From the NCBI GenBank assembly GCA_019634895.1, contig JAHCAM010000004.1, positions 1-64,000 on the forward strand: 64,000 bases of DNA, written 5' to 3'. The DNA is from Steroidobacteraceae bacterium (GTDB taxonomy: Bacteria; Pseudomonadota; Gammaproteobacteria; Steroidobacterales; Steroidobacteraceae). Within the stretch, counting starts at the first letter, position 1. Each line of letters starts with the position of its first letter. The position numbers and the translations under genes are program-made. Shown here one piece after another: positions 1 through 8,438 of the stretch. The notes under the pieces are model-generated. The model did not search any database and was not told the origin of the DNA. It saw only the letters and a list, made by a program, of their open reading frames with translations.

Positions 1-411
1 GCGGGCACCGTGCGGGTGGACGAGTTCATGGCGGTCGAGAGCTACGCCCACGTGCACCATATCGTGTCGAATGTCAGCGGGCGGCTGCGCGCGGACGCCA
101 CCCCGGGCGCCGTCATCCGCGCGCTGTTTCCGGGCGGGACGATCACCGGCTGCCCGAAGGTCCGCTGCATGCAGCTGATCGGCGAACTCGAGGGCCGGGG
201 CCGCGGCGCATACACCGGGGCGATGGGCTACCTGGCGCCGGACGGCAGCCTGGATCTCAACATCCTGATCCGCACGATGACCATCCAGGACGGCGCGATC
301 GAGCTGCAGGCAGGCGCCGGCATCGTCGCCGACTCGATTCCGCAGCGCGAGCTCGAGGAGACGCGCGCCAAGGCCCGCGGCCTGCTGCGCGCGCTCGGGA
401 GCGAGGGCTGA
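1..411 (+). CDS. pabB: Aminodeoxychorismate synthase component I, C-terminal part (5' truncated by window)
   Basis: The reading frame is open from the first base, so the start lies outside the window. The 136 visible residues are the C-terminal end of the chorismate-binding fold shared by PabB and TrpE: the segments 'ESYAHVHHIVSNVSG' and 'GGTITGCPKVRCMQLI' carry the conserved chorismate-site residues, and 'YTGAMGYLAPDG' follows. PabB aminates chorismate to 4-amino-4-deoxychorismate for folate synthesis in the cytoplasm. The stop TGA shares its last base with the ATG of pabC (TGATG), which indicates translational coupling and favours PabB over TrpE. Confidence 0.92.
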   Translation, partial: AGTVRVDEFMAVESYAHVHHIVSNVSGRLRADATPGAVIRALFPGGTITGCPKVRCMQLIGELEGRGRGAYTGAMGYLAPDGSLDLNILIRTMTIQDGAIELQAGAGIVADSIPQRELEETRAKARGLLRALGSEG

Positions 412-1217
412 TGCGCGTGTTCGTCGATGGCCGCGAGGGCGCCGGAATCGATCCCGCCGATCGCGGCCTGAACTACGGCGACGGCCTGTTCGAGACCCTG
501 GCCGTGCGGGACGGCCGCGCGCGGTTTCTCGGCTGGCATCTCGAGCGCCTGTCGGCGGGCGCGGCGCAGCTGGGAATCCCGCTGCCCGCGCGCGAGCTGC
601 TGGTCGACGAGGTCGCGCGCGCCTGGCCGCAGGGCCGGGGCGTGGTCCGCATCGTCGTCACGCGCGGCGTCGGCGGGCGCGGCTACCGTCCCCCCGGCTA
701 TCCGCGGCCGCTGCGGGTGGTTTCCGGGTGGGAGTGGCCGGCCCCGGATCCTGCCTGCTGGACCCGCGGCGTGCGGCTGCGCTGGTGCGAAACGCGGCTC
801 GGACGCAACCCGCGACTCGCCGGCATCAAGCACCTGAACCGCCTCGAGCAGGTCCTGGCCCGGGCCGAGTGGGACGATCCCGAGGTTGCCGAGGGCCTGA
901 TGATGGACGATGGTGGGCGGGTGATCTGCGCCACCCAGGCCAATCTGTTCATCGTCGCCGGCGGGCGGCTGGTGACGCCGGCGGTCGATGCCTGCGGCGT
1001 GGCCGGCGTGATGCGGCGCGCCTTCCGCGCCTGGGCGGAGGAACGTGGCGAGCCCGTTGTCGAGCGCGCGGTTGCCGCCGGTGAACTGCAGGAGGCGGAA
1101 AGCCTGATCCTGACCAATGCGCTGATCGGCGCCTGGCCTGCCTGTGAACTCGACGGCCGCCGGCTGGCCGTGGACGCACGCACCGCCGACTTCAACGCCT
1201 GGCTGGAGCGGCAGTGA
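411..1217 (+). CDS. pabC: Aminodeoxychorismate lyase
   Basis: This 268-residue protein belongs to the fold-type IV PLP enzymes (aminotransferase class IV). The N-terminal 'DRGLNYGDGLFET' motif is typical of PabC and branched-chain aminotransferases, and 'GIKHLNRLEQVLAR' contains the lysine expected to bind PLP. The enzyme splits 4-amino-4-deoxychorismate into p-aminobenzoate and pyruvate. Its ATG overlaps the pabB stop by one base, and its own stop overlaps the GTG of mltG by three bases. Position directly after pabB and before mltG supports PabC rather than a D-amino-acid or branched-chain aminotransferase. Confidence 0.92.
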   Translation: MRVFVDGREGAGIDPADRGLNYGDGLFETLAVRDGRARFLGWHLERLSAGAAQLGIPLPARELLVDEVARAWPQGRGVVRIVVTRGVGGRGYRPPGYPRPLRVVSGWEWPAPDPACWTRGVRLRWCETRLGRNPRLAGIKHLNRLEQVLARAEWDDPEVAEGLMMDDGGRVICATQANLFIVAGGRLVTPAVDACGVAGVMRRAFRAWAEERGEPVVERAVAAGELQEAESLILTNALIGAWPACELDGRRLAVDARTADFNAWLERQ

Positions 1218-2239
1218 AGCGGATCCCCGCAGCGGGCATGCTGGTCGTGCTGCTCGCCACGGCAGCCTGGTTCGCCTGGCGCCACAACGAGCGCGCCTGG
1301 CTGTCCGAGCCCATCGAGGCGCTGCAGGCGACCGTCGTCTTCGACCTGCCCGAGGGTGCCTCGCTGACGGCCGTCGCGGCGGCGCTCGAGGGCCAGGGCC
1401 TGCTGGAGCGCCGCGGAACCTGGATACGGCATGCCAGGCGGGAAGGGCTGGCAACGCGCATCCGGGCGGGCGAATACGAACTGCAGCCGGGCGCGACGCC
1501 CGCCGGCCTGCTGCAGCAGTTTGCCGCGGGTCGCGTGCGCCTCCACGCCCTCACCATTCCCGAGGGCTGGACGTTCCGGCAGGCACTGGCGGCGATCCAG
1601 GCGCACCCGGCCGTGAAGGTCGAGCTGGCGGACGTCCCCGCGTCCGGGATCATGCAGCGCCTGGGACTCGGGGACCGCCACCCGGAAGGCCTGTTCTTTC
1701 CCGATACCTATCATTTCTCGCGCGGCACCAGCGACGGCACGATCCTGCTGCAGGCGCATGCGCGCATGGAGAATGCGCTCGCCACCGCCTGGGCGAATCG
1801 CGTCGCCGGCCTGCCCTTCGACTCGCCGTACCAGGCGCTGATCCTCGCCTCGGTGATCGAGAAGGAGACCGGCGCCCCGGAGGAGCGCGGGCTGATCGCC
1901 GGCGTGTTCGTCAACCGCCTGCGCAAGGGCATGCGGCTGCAGACGGATCCCACCGTGATCTACGGCATGGGCGAGGCCTTCGACGGCAACCTCCGGCGGC
2001 GGGACCTGCAGGCCGACACGCCGTACAACACCTATACGCGCGGCGGCCTGCCGCCTACGCCGATCGCATTGCCCGGGCGCGCCGCGCTCGAGGCTGCGGT
2101 GCGCCCGGATGCCACCGACGCGCTCTATTTCGTCGCGACCGGACTGGGCGATGGCCGGCACTTCTTCGCGAAGTCGCTGGTCGCGCACAATGAGAACGTG
2201 CGCCGCCACATCGCCAACCTGCGCGGCGGCGGCGCCTGA
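1214..2239 (+). CDS. mltG: Endolytic murein transglycosylase
   Basis: The 341-residue protein has one N-terminal membrane helix (about residues 5-23), then a LysM-like region and a YceG catalytic domain. The motif 'LASVIEKETG' (about residues 213-222) contains the conserved catalytic glutamate, followed by 'LQTDPTVIYG' and 'YNTYTRGGLPPTPI'. MltG cleaves nascent peptidoglycan strands at the inner membrane and is thought to set glycan chain length. The start is GTG and overlaps the pabC stop (GTGA), a layout conserved in many proteobacteria. Twenty-three bases separate it from tmk. Confidence 0.95.
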   Translation: MKRIPAAGMLVVLLATAAWFAWRHNERAWLSEPIEALQATVVFDLPEGASLTAVAAALEGQGLLERRGTWIRHARREGLATRIRAGEYELQPGATPAGLLQQFAAGRVRLHALTIPEGWTFRQALAAIQAHPAVKVELADVPASGIMQRLGLGDRHPEGLFFPDTYHFSRGTSDGTILLQAHARMENALATAWANRVAGLPFDSPYQALILASVIEKETGAPEERGLIAGVFVNRLRKGMRLQTDPTVIYGMGEAFDGNLRRRDLQADTPYNTYTRGGLPPTPIALPGRAALEAAVRPDATDALYFVATGLGDGRHFFAKSLVAHNENVRRHIANLRGGGA

Positions 2240-2262
2240 GCAGCCGGCAGGAGACCCAGCGG

Positions 2263-2895
2263 ATGCGCGGTCGTTTCATCACGTTCGAGGGCATCGAAGG
2301 AGTCGGCAAGTCGACGCAGATCGCGCGCGCGGCGGCCTGGCTGCGTGCGCGCGGCTGCGAACCGGTGGTGACGCGCGAGCCGGGCGGCACGCCGCTCGCC
2401 GAGCAGCTGCGCCGCATCGTGCTCGACCCGCAGGACGGGCCGCTGGCACCCTCCACCGAGTTGCTGTTGATCTTCGCGGCGCGCGCCGACCACGTCGCCA
2501 CCGTGATCCGTCCCGCGCTGCGTCGCGGGCGCTGGGTGCTCTGCGACCGCTTCACGGATGCGACCCTGGCCTACCAGGGCGGCGGCAGCGGCATGAACGA
2601 GGCCTGGATCCGCCAGCTCGCGCGCATCGCGCACCCGCGGCTCGAGCCGGACCTGACGCTGCTGCTGGATGCCGAGCCGGCGCTGGCGCTGGCGCGACTC
2701 GCCGGCCGGGGCGGCCGGGCGGACCGTTTCGAGTCCGAGGATGCAGCGTTCTTCGGCCGCGTGCGGCAACGCTATCTCGCGCTGGCCGCGGCCGAACCCG
2801 GACGCGTCAGGGTGATCGACGCCGCGCAGGGCGAGGGCCAGGTGGCGGATGCGATCGCCGCCGTGATCGACGCGGCGCTGGCCGTATCCGGGTAG
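2263..2895 (+). CDS. tmk: Thymidylate kinase
   Basis: The protein has 210 residues, the usual length. The P-loop 'FEGIEGVGKST' is at about residues 7-17, the 'TREPGGT' motif with the conserved DR(E/P) region follows, and 'LCDRFTDATLAYQG' carries the dTMP-binding residues. It phosphorylates dTMP to dTDP, feeding dTTP synthesis. It sits between mltG and holB, the standard gammaproteobacterial order. An ATG start is preceded by 'AGGAGACC', a good ribosome binding site. Confidence 0.96.
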   Translation: MRGRFITFEGIEGVGKSTQIARAAAWLRARGCEPVVTREPGGTPLAEQLRRIVLDPQDGPLAPSTELLLIFAARADHVATVIRPALRRGRWVLCDRFTDATLAYQGGGSGMNEAWIRQLARIAHPRLEPDLTLLLDAEPALALARLAGRGGRADRFESEDAAFFGRVRQRYLALAAAEPGRVRVIDAAQGEGQVADAIAAVIDAALAVSG

Positions 2896-2903
2896 CCGCG
2901 ACC

Positions 2904-3956
2904 GTGGCCGACCCGGAGCTGGACCAGGAAACGGATGCGCCGCCGCCGGCCGTTGCGCCGCTGCTCGCCCGCGCGAACGCACCCTGGCTTGCGGCGCCGG
3001 CAGAACTCCTGCAGCGCATGCATTCGCAGGCGCGATTTCCGCACGGACTGTTGCTGATCGGCGCGCCGGGGGGCGGGCAGGCGGAACTCGGCCTGCGGCT
3101 GGCGGCCGAGCTGCTGTGCCGCGTCGCGGGCCCCGGCCGTTGCGGGCGGTGCGCCGACTGCCTGCTGTTCGACGCCGGCAACCACCCCGATTTCCGCTGG
3201 CTGCGCGTGGCTGCCGGGAAGAAGGAGATCGCGATCGCGCAGGCGCGCGCACTCACCGGGCAGCTGTCGATGCGCAGCTACCGTGGCGGCGCCAAGGTCG
3301 CGCTCGTGGACCCGGCCGAAGCGATGAACGTCCACTCGTTCAACGCACTCCTCAAGACGCTGGAGGAGCCGGCGGAGGATACGTACCTCGTGCTCGCGAC
3401 CAGCCGCGCCGACCGGATCCCGCGCACGATCGCCAGCCGGTGCATGCGCCTGCGCGTGCCGCTCCCGGAACGCGGCGCGGCGCAGGCCTGGCTGGCGGGG
3501 ATGGGGCCGCAGCGCGACTGGGAGGCGCTGCTGGCGCTCGCTAACGGCGCCCCGTTCCTGGCGCTCGATTACGCGGAGGCGGGGCTGGAGGGCATTGACG
3601 CGGAGATGCGCGAGGCCCTCGCGCGCGCGGCAGACTCCGCGGCGGATCTGGTCGCGAAGGCGAAGTCCTGGGCCGACCATGCGCCGGCCGCCCGGCTGCT
3701 GTGGCTGGAGTCCTGGCTGGCGCGGGAGCTGAAGGCCGCCGGGCAGTCTAGTGATCTGGTTAACAATAATCGATTACCATGGTTGCGGGGCCCGGGCCGC
3801 GACACGAAGATACGGTCGGGCCACCGTCTGCTGGACCGGGTGCGCGAGGCGCGCCGGCTGGCGGGCGGTTCGCTCAATTTGCAGCTGCTGTTCGAGGATC
3901 TGCTCGTTTCGGTCGCAGCGTTCCTCGCTGAAGGGACCCAGAGGGCACAGGAGTGA
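2904..3956 (+). CDS. holB: DNA polymerase III delta' subunit
   Basis: This is the clamp-loader delta' subunit, about 350 residues from the GTG at 2904, eight bases after tmk. The reading frame extends further upstream, but that part only shadows tmk. 'LLLIGAPGGGQAELG' occupies the degenerate P-loop position, and 'CGRCADC' belongs to the zinc module of AAA+ clamp-loader subunits. 'FNALLKTLEEP' is the conserved sensor/SRC-side region, followed by 'TIASRC'. It helps load the beta clamp on DNA. A short AT-rich patch near 3747-3785 stands out against the GC-rich gene and encodes an Asn-rich turn. Confidence 0.9.
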   Translation: MADPELDQETDAPPPAVAPLLARANAPWLAAPAELLQRMHSQARFPHGLLLIGAPGGGQAELGLRLAAELLCRVAGPGRCGRCADCLLFDAGNHPDFRWLRVAAGKKEIAIAQARALTGQLSMRSYRGGAKVALVDPAEAMNVHSFNALLKTLEEPAEDTYLVLATSRADRIPRTIASRCMRLRVPLPERGAAQAWLAGMGPQRDWEALLALANGAPFLALDYAEAGLEGIDAEMREALARAADSAADLVAKAKSWADHAPAARLLWLESWLARELKAAGQSSDLVNNNRLPWLRGPGRDTKIRSGHRLLDRVREARRLAGGSLNLQLLFEDLLVSVAAFLAEGTQRAQE

Positions 3957-4318
3957 TCGGGTTGAAGATGCGGGCGCCATCCACCAAGCCTGGGCTGCTG
4001 ACGCTCACGATCAAGGACAAGAGCGCCCTGTACCTCGCGTACATGCCGTTCGTGAGGAACGGCGGCCTGTTCATCCCGACCAACAGCAGCTACCGCCTCG
4101 GCGACGAGGTGTTCATGCTCCTCAACCTGATGGGCGAGGAGGAGAAGCTGCCGGTCGCCGGACGCGTGATCTGGCTCACGCCCAAGGGCGCGCAGGGCAA
4201 GCGCACGGCCGGCATCGGTGTCCAGTTCAGCGAACAGGACCGGGGCACGACGCAGAAGAAGATCGAATCCTATCTCGCCGGCGCGCTCGGCGGCGACAAG
4301 GCCACGCACACGATGTAG
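3953..4318 (+). CDS. pilZ: PilZ domain protein, type IV pilus assembly type
   Basis: The 121-residue protein is a single PilZ domain of the type IV pilus subclass. Its segments 'RNGGLFIPTN', 'VAGRVIWLTPKGAQGKRTAGIGVQF' region (residues about 67-91) match this family, but the RxxxR c-di-GMP-binding motif at the N terminus is not evident, as in the original PilZ. It is expected to act with FimX and PilB in pilus extension. The GTG start overlaps the holB stop (GTGA), so it is the last gene of the pabB-holB run. A 22-bp inverted repeat follows seven bases after the stop. Confidence 0.87.
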   Translation: MIGLKMRAPSTKPGLLTLTIKDKSALYLAYMPFVRNGGLFIPTNSSYRLGDEVFMLLNLMGEEEKLPVAGRVIWLTPKGAQGKRTAGIGVQFSEQDRGTTQKKIESYLAGALGGDKATHTM

Positions 4319-4324
4319 ACGATG

Positions 4325-4372
4325 AATGGGACGCGTCCAATTACCCATTCGGGTAATTGGACGCGTCCCATT
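4325..4372. repeat. Perfect 22-bp inverted repeat between convergent genes (REP-like hairpin or bidirectional terminator)
   Basis: The left arm (4325-4346) and right arm (4351-4372) are exact reverse complements separated by four bases (ATTC). Each arm contains the self-complementary core GGGACGCGTCC followed or preceded by AATTACCC/GGGTAATT. It lies in the 60-bp gap between the stops of the PilZ gene (+) and the rhodanese gene (-). There is no long T-run on either side, so it is not a classical intrinsic terminator. A repetitive extragenic palindrome or protein-binding dyad is equally possible. Confidence 0.75.
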
Positions 4373-4378
4373 TATCGC

Positions 4379-5437
4379 TCATTCCGGGCCGAGGCGGTTG
4401 CCCGAGAGCCCGCCCTGCAGGCAGCAGGCTTCGAACCCGCGCTCGGACAGCAGGAATGCGGCGGCCGAACTGCGCCGCCCGGTGTCGCAGACGACCACAT
4501 AGGGCACCTTGGGATCGAGCGTCTTCACCTTCAGGCGGATGAAATAGAGCGGCACGTTGATCGCACCCTCGAGGTGGAAGCTCTCGTACTCCGACGGCAG
4601 GCGGACGTCCAGCCAGCGGGCGCCGCGGGTGATCATTTCGCGCGCGTGCTCCAGGTCCACCCAGTGCAGCAGCGGCTCGTTGAGGAGCTCGATGAAGTCC
4701 TGCTTGCCGAGGCGGACCAGCGCGCCGTCGGTCAGCATGGTGATCGTGGCGTTGCGCTTGCCGTCCGAGATCAGCGCTTCCTCGCCGAAGGATTCGCCGA
4801 CACCCAGCTCGGCAAGCTTGAGTCCGTCGCGGTTCATCGGCGTCTCGCGCGTGACCACCGCCGTGCCCTTGGTGATGACGTAGAAATAGTCGCCCTCGGC
4901 GCCCTGCTTGATGACCGTCTCGCCGGCCTTGCAGGCCACGTGCTGCATGCGCATGAACAGCGCCTGCAGGTTCGCAGGCGGTATGCGGTGGAAGGCCTTG
5001 GTCTGCAGCAACACGGTCATCCAGTCGTCGGCGTCCGCGGCGGCGCCGCCCGCGATCTCGTTGACCTCGTAGGTTCCGGTCTGGTCCCAGGTGATGAGGA
5101 CGTCGAGCACATCCGAGTCCATCGCGATGTAGGTGATGTCGGACAGCGCGCGCGCGGTGACGCGCCGCGGCTGTCCCGGCGCGATCGCGATGCGGGCCTC
5201 CGGGGTGCCGGCGCGCAGCATCGACACGGTGCGGTCGCCGACCCGCAGCTCGACCTCGCCGCCCACGAGGTAGATCGTGCGCTTGTCGGACTCGCCCTCC
5301 TTGAACAGCACGCGCCCGGAATCGAGCTCCTGCAGCCGGGTCTTGCGCGCCAGCGCGTGGAGATTCTCGCGCTTCAGTCCGTCGAGCGGACTGAAGCCGC
5401 GCAGGATCTCGATGTCGACGGGTTTCGGCTCATCCAT
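4379..5437 (-). CDS. Tandem cyclic-nucleotide-binding domains fused to a rhodanese domain
   Basis: The 352-residue protein has no signal peptide. Residues about 15-120 and 145-250 form two cNMP-binding (Crp-type beta-roll) domains; the second has the phosphate-cassette-like segment 'GESFGEEALISDGKRNAT'. Residues about 265-350 are a rhodanese domain with 'WLDVRLPSEYESFHLEGAI' and the active loop 'CDTGRRSS' containing a cysteine nucleophile. The architecture suggests sulfurtransfer or thiol signalling gated by a nucleotide, but ligand and target are unknown. There is no DNA-binding domain, so it is not a Crp-type regulator. It converges on the PilZ gene. Confidence 0.85.
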   Translation of the reverse strand: MDEPKPVDIEILRGFSPLDGLKRENLHALARKTRLQELDSGRVLFKEGESDKRTIYLVGGEVELRVGDRTVSMLRAGTPEARIAIAPGQPRRVTARALSDITYIAMDSDVLDVLITWDQTGTYEVNEIAGGAAADADDWMTVLLQTKAFHRIPPANLQALFMRMQHVACKAGETVIKQGAEGDYFYVITKGTAVVTRETPMNRDGLKLAELGVGESFGEEALISDGKRNATITMLTDGALVRLGKQDFIELLNEPLLHWVDLEHAREMITRGARWLDVRLPSEYESFHLEGAINVPLYFIRLKVKTLDPKVPYVVVCDTGRRSSAAAFLLSERGFEACCLQGGLSGNRLGPE

Positions 5438-5505
5438 GCCGGCGGTCCATGGGCATCGGTGCGTGCAGCGGGCAGATCATGCGGCGGCAGATGCTAGCAC
5501 AGCCG

Positions 5506-7539
5506 TCACCGGGCGGCGCCGAGCGCGGCCCAGCCGGTGTCGGGCCTGAAGCGCGGCCCGTGCATGGAGGCGAGCTGCTCGAGCCGCGCGACGATCGCCG
5601 CGGTGCCGCGGGCGCGCGCGTAGTGCAGCGGGCCGCCGCGGAAGGGCGCGAAGCCGGTGCCGAAGATCATGCCGGCGTCGAGCAGGTCGGCGTCCTCGAC
5701 CACGCCCTCGCGCAGGCAGGCGACGGCCTCGTTCAGATACTGCAGCACCAGCCGGTCCTCGAGGTCCGCCGGCGGTTCGCCGGATGCGGGCGGCTTGACC
5801 GGCTTGCCGTCGCGCCATTCGTAGTAGCCGCGCCCGGTCTTGCGGCCGAGATGGCCCTTCGCGAGCAGCTCCGCGGTGCCGCTCGGCACCGGCATCCCGA
5901 AGGCGTCGGCGAGGATCCTGCCGACATGCGCCGCGACGTCGAGCCCGACGGTGTCGGCGAGTTCGATCGGGCCCATCGGCATGCCGAACTTCACGGCCGT
6001 GCGGTCGATGAGCGCGAGCGGCACGCCCTCGTCGGCGGCCAGCATCGCCTCGGTCATGTACGGCATCAGGATGCGGTTGACGGCGAAACCCGGCGAGCTG
6101 CGGCAGGGCAGCGGCAGCTTGTCGAGCTTGCGGGTGAAGGCCAGCGCGTCCTCGATGATCTCCGGGCGCGTCAGCTGCGAGCGGATGATCTCGACCAGCA
6201 TCATCTTCGCGACCGGATTGAAGAAGTGCAGGCCGAACAGCCGCCCCGGGTCGGCGAGCCCGCGGGCCAGGTCCTCGAGCACGATGCTCGAGGTGTTGGT
6301 GGCGAGCAGCGCCTCGGGCTTCATGCGCGGCTCGAGCTTCGCGTAGAGGCCGCGCTTCGCGTCCGCATTCTCGAAGATCGCCTCGATGACGATGTCGGCG
6401 CGTGGTACGCCCGAGCCTTCCACGTCCGCGGTGAGCCGGGCGGCCATTTCGGCGGCCTTCGCCGGGTCGCGGGCCCGCTTCCCGAAGAACTCCTGCGCGC
6501 GCTTCAGCGCGGGCTCCACGTACTTCATCTCACGGTCCTGCAACGTCACCGTGAGCCCGCGCGAGGCGCACCAGGCGGCGATGTCGCCGCCCATGACGCC
6601 GGCGCCCACGACGTGCACGTGGCCGAACTTGCGCGCGGACTTGCCGCCCAGGCCCTTGAGCCGGTTCTGCAGGAAGAACACGCGGACCAGGTTGCGCGAC
6701 TGCCCGGAGAGGAACAGCTTCGCGATCGAGCGCGCCTCCGCCTCGTAGGCCGCGGCGCCCGCGGCGCCGTGACGCGCGAACAGGTCGATGATCGCGTAGG
6801 GGGCGGGGTAGTGCTCCGGCCTGGCGCGGCGCGCCACCTGCTGGCGGGTCTGCGAGGCGACGACGGCGCGGACCAGCGGCCACGCCAGCATCCGCTGCCC
6901 GAACGAGGCGCGGCGCCGCGCCGGCGCGGCGAGCGCGATTTCCCTGGCCGCAGCATCGAGCCGGTCGCGCGGCACCAGGCGGTCGATCAGTCCCGCCTTC
7001 AGCGCCGCGCCGCCTTTCAGTGACCTGCCCGTCAGCATCAGGTCGAGCGCGGCGGCGGGGCCGATGATCTGCGGCGTGCGCACCGTGCCGCCGAAGCCCG
7101 GGTGGATGCCGAGCATCACCTCCGGCAGGCCGAGGTTGAGCCGGCCGTCGTCGGCGCCGACGCGGTAATCGCAGGCGAGCGCGAGCTCGAGCCCGCCGCC
7201 GAGGGCGAAGCCGTGGATCGCGGCCACGGTCGGCATCGCCAGCGCCTCGATGCGGTCGAACACCTGCTGGCCCGTGCGCACCAGCCGGTAGGCCTGTTCG
7301 AGGTCGGTGAGGGCGGTGAACTCGGTGATGTCCGCACCGGCGATGAAGCCGCTGTCCTTGGCCGAGCGGATCACCAGCGCCCTGGGCCGGCCCGATTCGA
7401 CTTCCGCGAGCCGGTCGTTGAGCTCGCGCATGACGGCGCTGCCGAGCGTGTTGGCGTTCGCGCCCTGCTGGTCGAGCGTCAGCCACGCGACTCCGTCTGC
7501 ATCCGTTTCCAGGCGCCAGTGCACCCGCGGGTCCGACAT
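5506..7539 (-). CDS. Bifunctional enoyl-CoA hydratase / 3-hydroxyacyl-CoA dehydrogenase
   Basis: About 677 residues from the ATG at 7539, which has a GGAGG site eight bases upstream; an in-frame ATG at 7578 lacks one. The N-terminal crotonase domain shows the oxyanion-hole segments 'FIAGADITEF' and 'GGGLELALACDYRVG'. The 3-hydroxyacyl-CoA dehydrogenase part begins at about residue 300 with the NAD-binding 'HVVGAGVMGGDIAAW', followed by 'ATNTSS' and 'GLHFFNPV'. It performs hydration and oxidation in beta-oxidation and resembles the alpha subunit FadB/FadJ. No thiolase (fadA/fadI) lies next to it in this window, so its partner must be elsewhere. Confidence 0.9.
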   Translation of the reverse strand: MSDPRVHWRLETDADGVAWLTLDQQGANANTLGSAVMRELNDRLAEVESGRPRALVIRSAKDSGFIAGADITEFTALTDLEQAYRLVRTGQQVFDRIEALAMPTVAAIHGFALGGGLELALACDYRVGADDGRLNLGLPEVMLGIHPGFGGTVRTPQIIGPAAALDLMLTGRSLKGGAALKAGLIDRLVPRDRLDAAAREIALAAPARRRASFGQRMLAWPLVRAVVASQTRQQVARRARPEHYPAPYAIIDLFARHGAAGAAAYEAEARSIAKLFLSGQSRNLVRVFFLQNRLKGLGGKSARKFGHVHVVGAGVMGGDIAAWCASRGLTVTLQDREMKYVEPALKRAQEFFGKRARDPAKAAEMAARLTADVEGSGVPRADIVIEAIFENADAKRGLYAKLEPRMKPEALLATNTSSIVLEDLARGLADPGRLFGLHFFNPVAKMMLVEIIRSQLTRPEIIEDALAFTRKLDKLPLPCRSSPGFAVNRILMPYMTEAMLAADEGVPLALIDRTAVKFGMPMGPIELADTVGLDVAAHVGRILADAFGMPVPSGTAELLAKGHLGRKTGRGYYEWRDGKPVKPPASGEPPADLEDRLVLQYLNEAVACLREGVVEDADLLDAGMIFGTGFAPFRGGPLHYARARGTAAIVARLEQLASMHGPRFRPDTGWAALGAAR

Positions 7540-7590
7540 CGGCACGTCCTCCAGTGGGCCGGAGAGACGATTATGCACGCCGCAGGAGGG

Positions 7591-8370
7591 TCATGCCCCC
7601 GTGGCCGCGGTCGCGTCCGCGGCGCGCGCCCGCTGCGGCTCGACGTCGAAATCGAACACCAGCGGCAGGTGGTCCGACAGCGGCACGGCGGGGATGTCGA
7701 AGCCCCGTGGCTGGATGCCCTGCCCGTACAGGATGAAGTCGAGTTCCTTGCGCGGCCAGCGGCTCGGGTAGGACGGCAGGCCCGCGATGTTCGCGCTGCG
7801 CAGCCCCGCGGCCTGCATGAACAGGTAGATCTCGTGCTCGCCCCAGAAGGTGTTGAAATCGCCCGCCACGATGACCGGCTTGGTCTGGCGCCGCACCAGC
7901 TGGTGCAGGTGCCGCAGCTGGTAGTGGCGGTGGCGGAACTTCAATGACAGGTGCACCAGGAACACCGCGACGTCCTCGAGCTCGAGCTCGATGATGAGCT
8001 TCTTGATGCCGGTGTCGAAGTAGTGGAAGCGCTCGCCGTGCACGCGCGGCGCCGCCAGGAAGGCGTTTGCCTGCTTGCGCACGATCGGCATGAACTGGTT
8101 GATCGAATCCTCGCCGTACTTGCACTGGTAGGTCGAGAAGTGCGACAGGTGGCTGGCGATGAACTCGGCCTGGTTGATCATGCCGCTGCGGATCGAGCCG
8201 GTGTCCACCTCGATCAGGCCGACGACGTCGGGGTCCCGGCTGGCGATGAAGTCGGTGATCCGTTCCAGCACCTGCCGGCTGCTGCGCAGGTAGCCCGCGC
8301 CGGGCACCGGCAGGTGGAACGACGGGCCGGTGCCGGTGGCATAGCGGATGTTGTAGACGAGCAGGCGCAT
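7591..8370 (-). CDS. Endonuclease/exonuclease/phosphatase (EEP) family protein
   Basis: The 259-residue cytoplasmic protein starts 'MRLLVYNIRYATG', the typical first strand of EEP enzymes (N for metal binding). 'DVVGLIEVDTGS' carries the metal-binding glutamate, 'VIVAGDFNTF' the catalytic Asp-Asn pair, and 'SDHLPLVFDFDV' the terminal His. All key catalytic positions are present. The family includes phosphodiesterases acting on nucleic acids, phosphoinositides and sphingomyelin; the substrate here is not predictable. It is transcribed away from the TIR-like gene, from which it is separated by 68 bases. Confidence 0.85.
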   Translation of the reverse strand: MRLLVYNIRYATGTGPSFHLPVPGAGYLRSSRQVLERITDFIASRDPDVVGLIEVDTGSIRSGMINQAEFIASHLSHFSTYQCKYGEDSINQFMPIVRKQANAFLAAPRVHGERFHYFDTGIKKLIIELELEDVAVFLVHLSLKFRHRHYQLRHLHQLVRRQTKPVIVAGDFNTFWGEHEIYLFMQAAGLRSANIAGLPSYPSRWPRKELDFILYGQGIQPRGFDIPAVPLSDHLPLVFDFDVEPQRARAADATAATGA

Positions 8371-8438
8371 CAGCTGGCGTATCCGGGCTGCGGCAACAGG
8401 CGTATTCTAGGCAAAGGCCAGCGCCCGGGACGCCCGTC

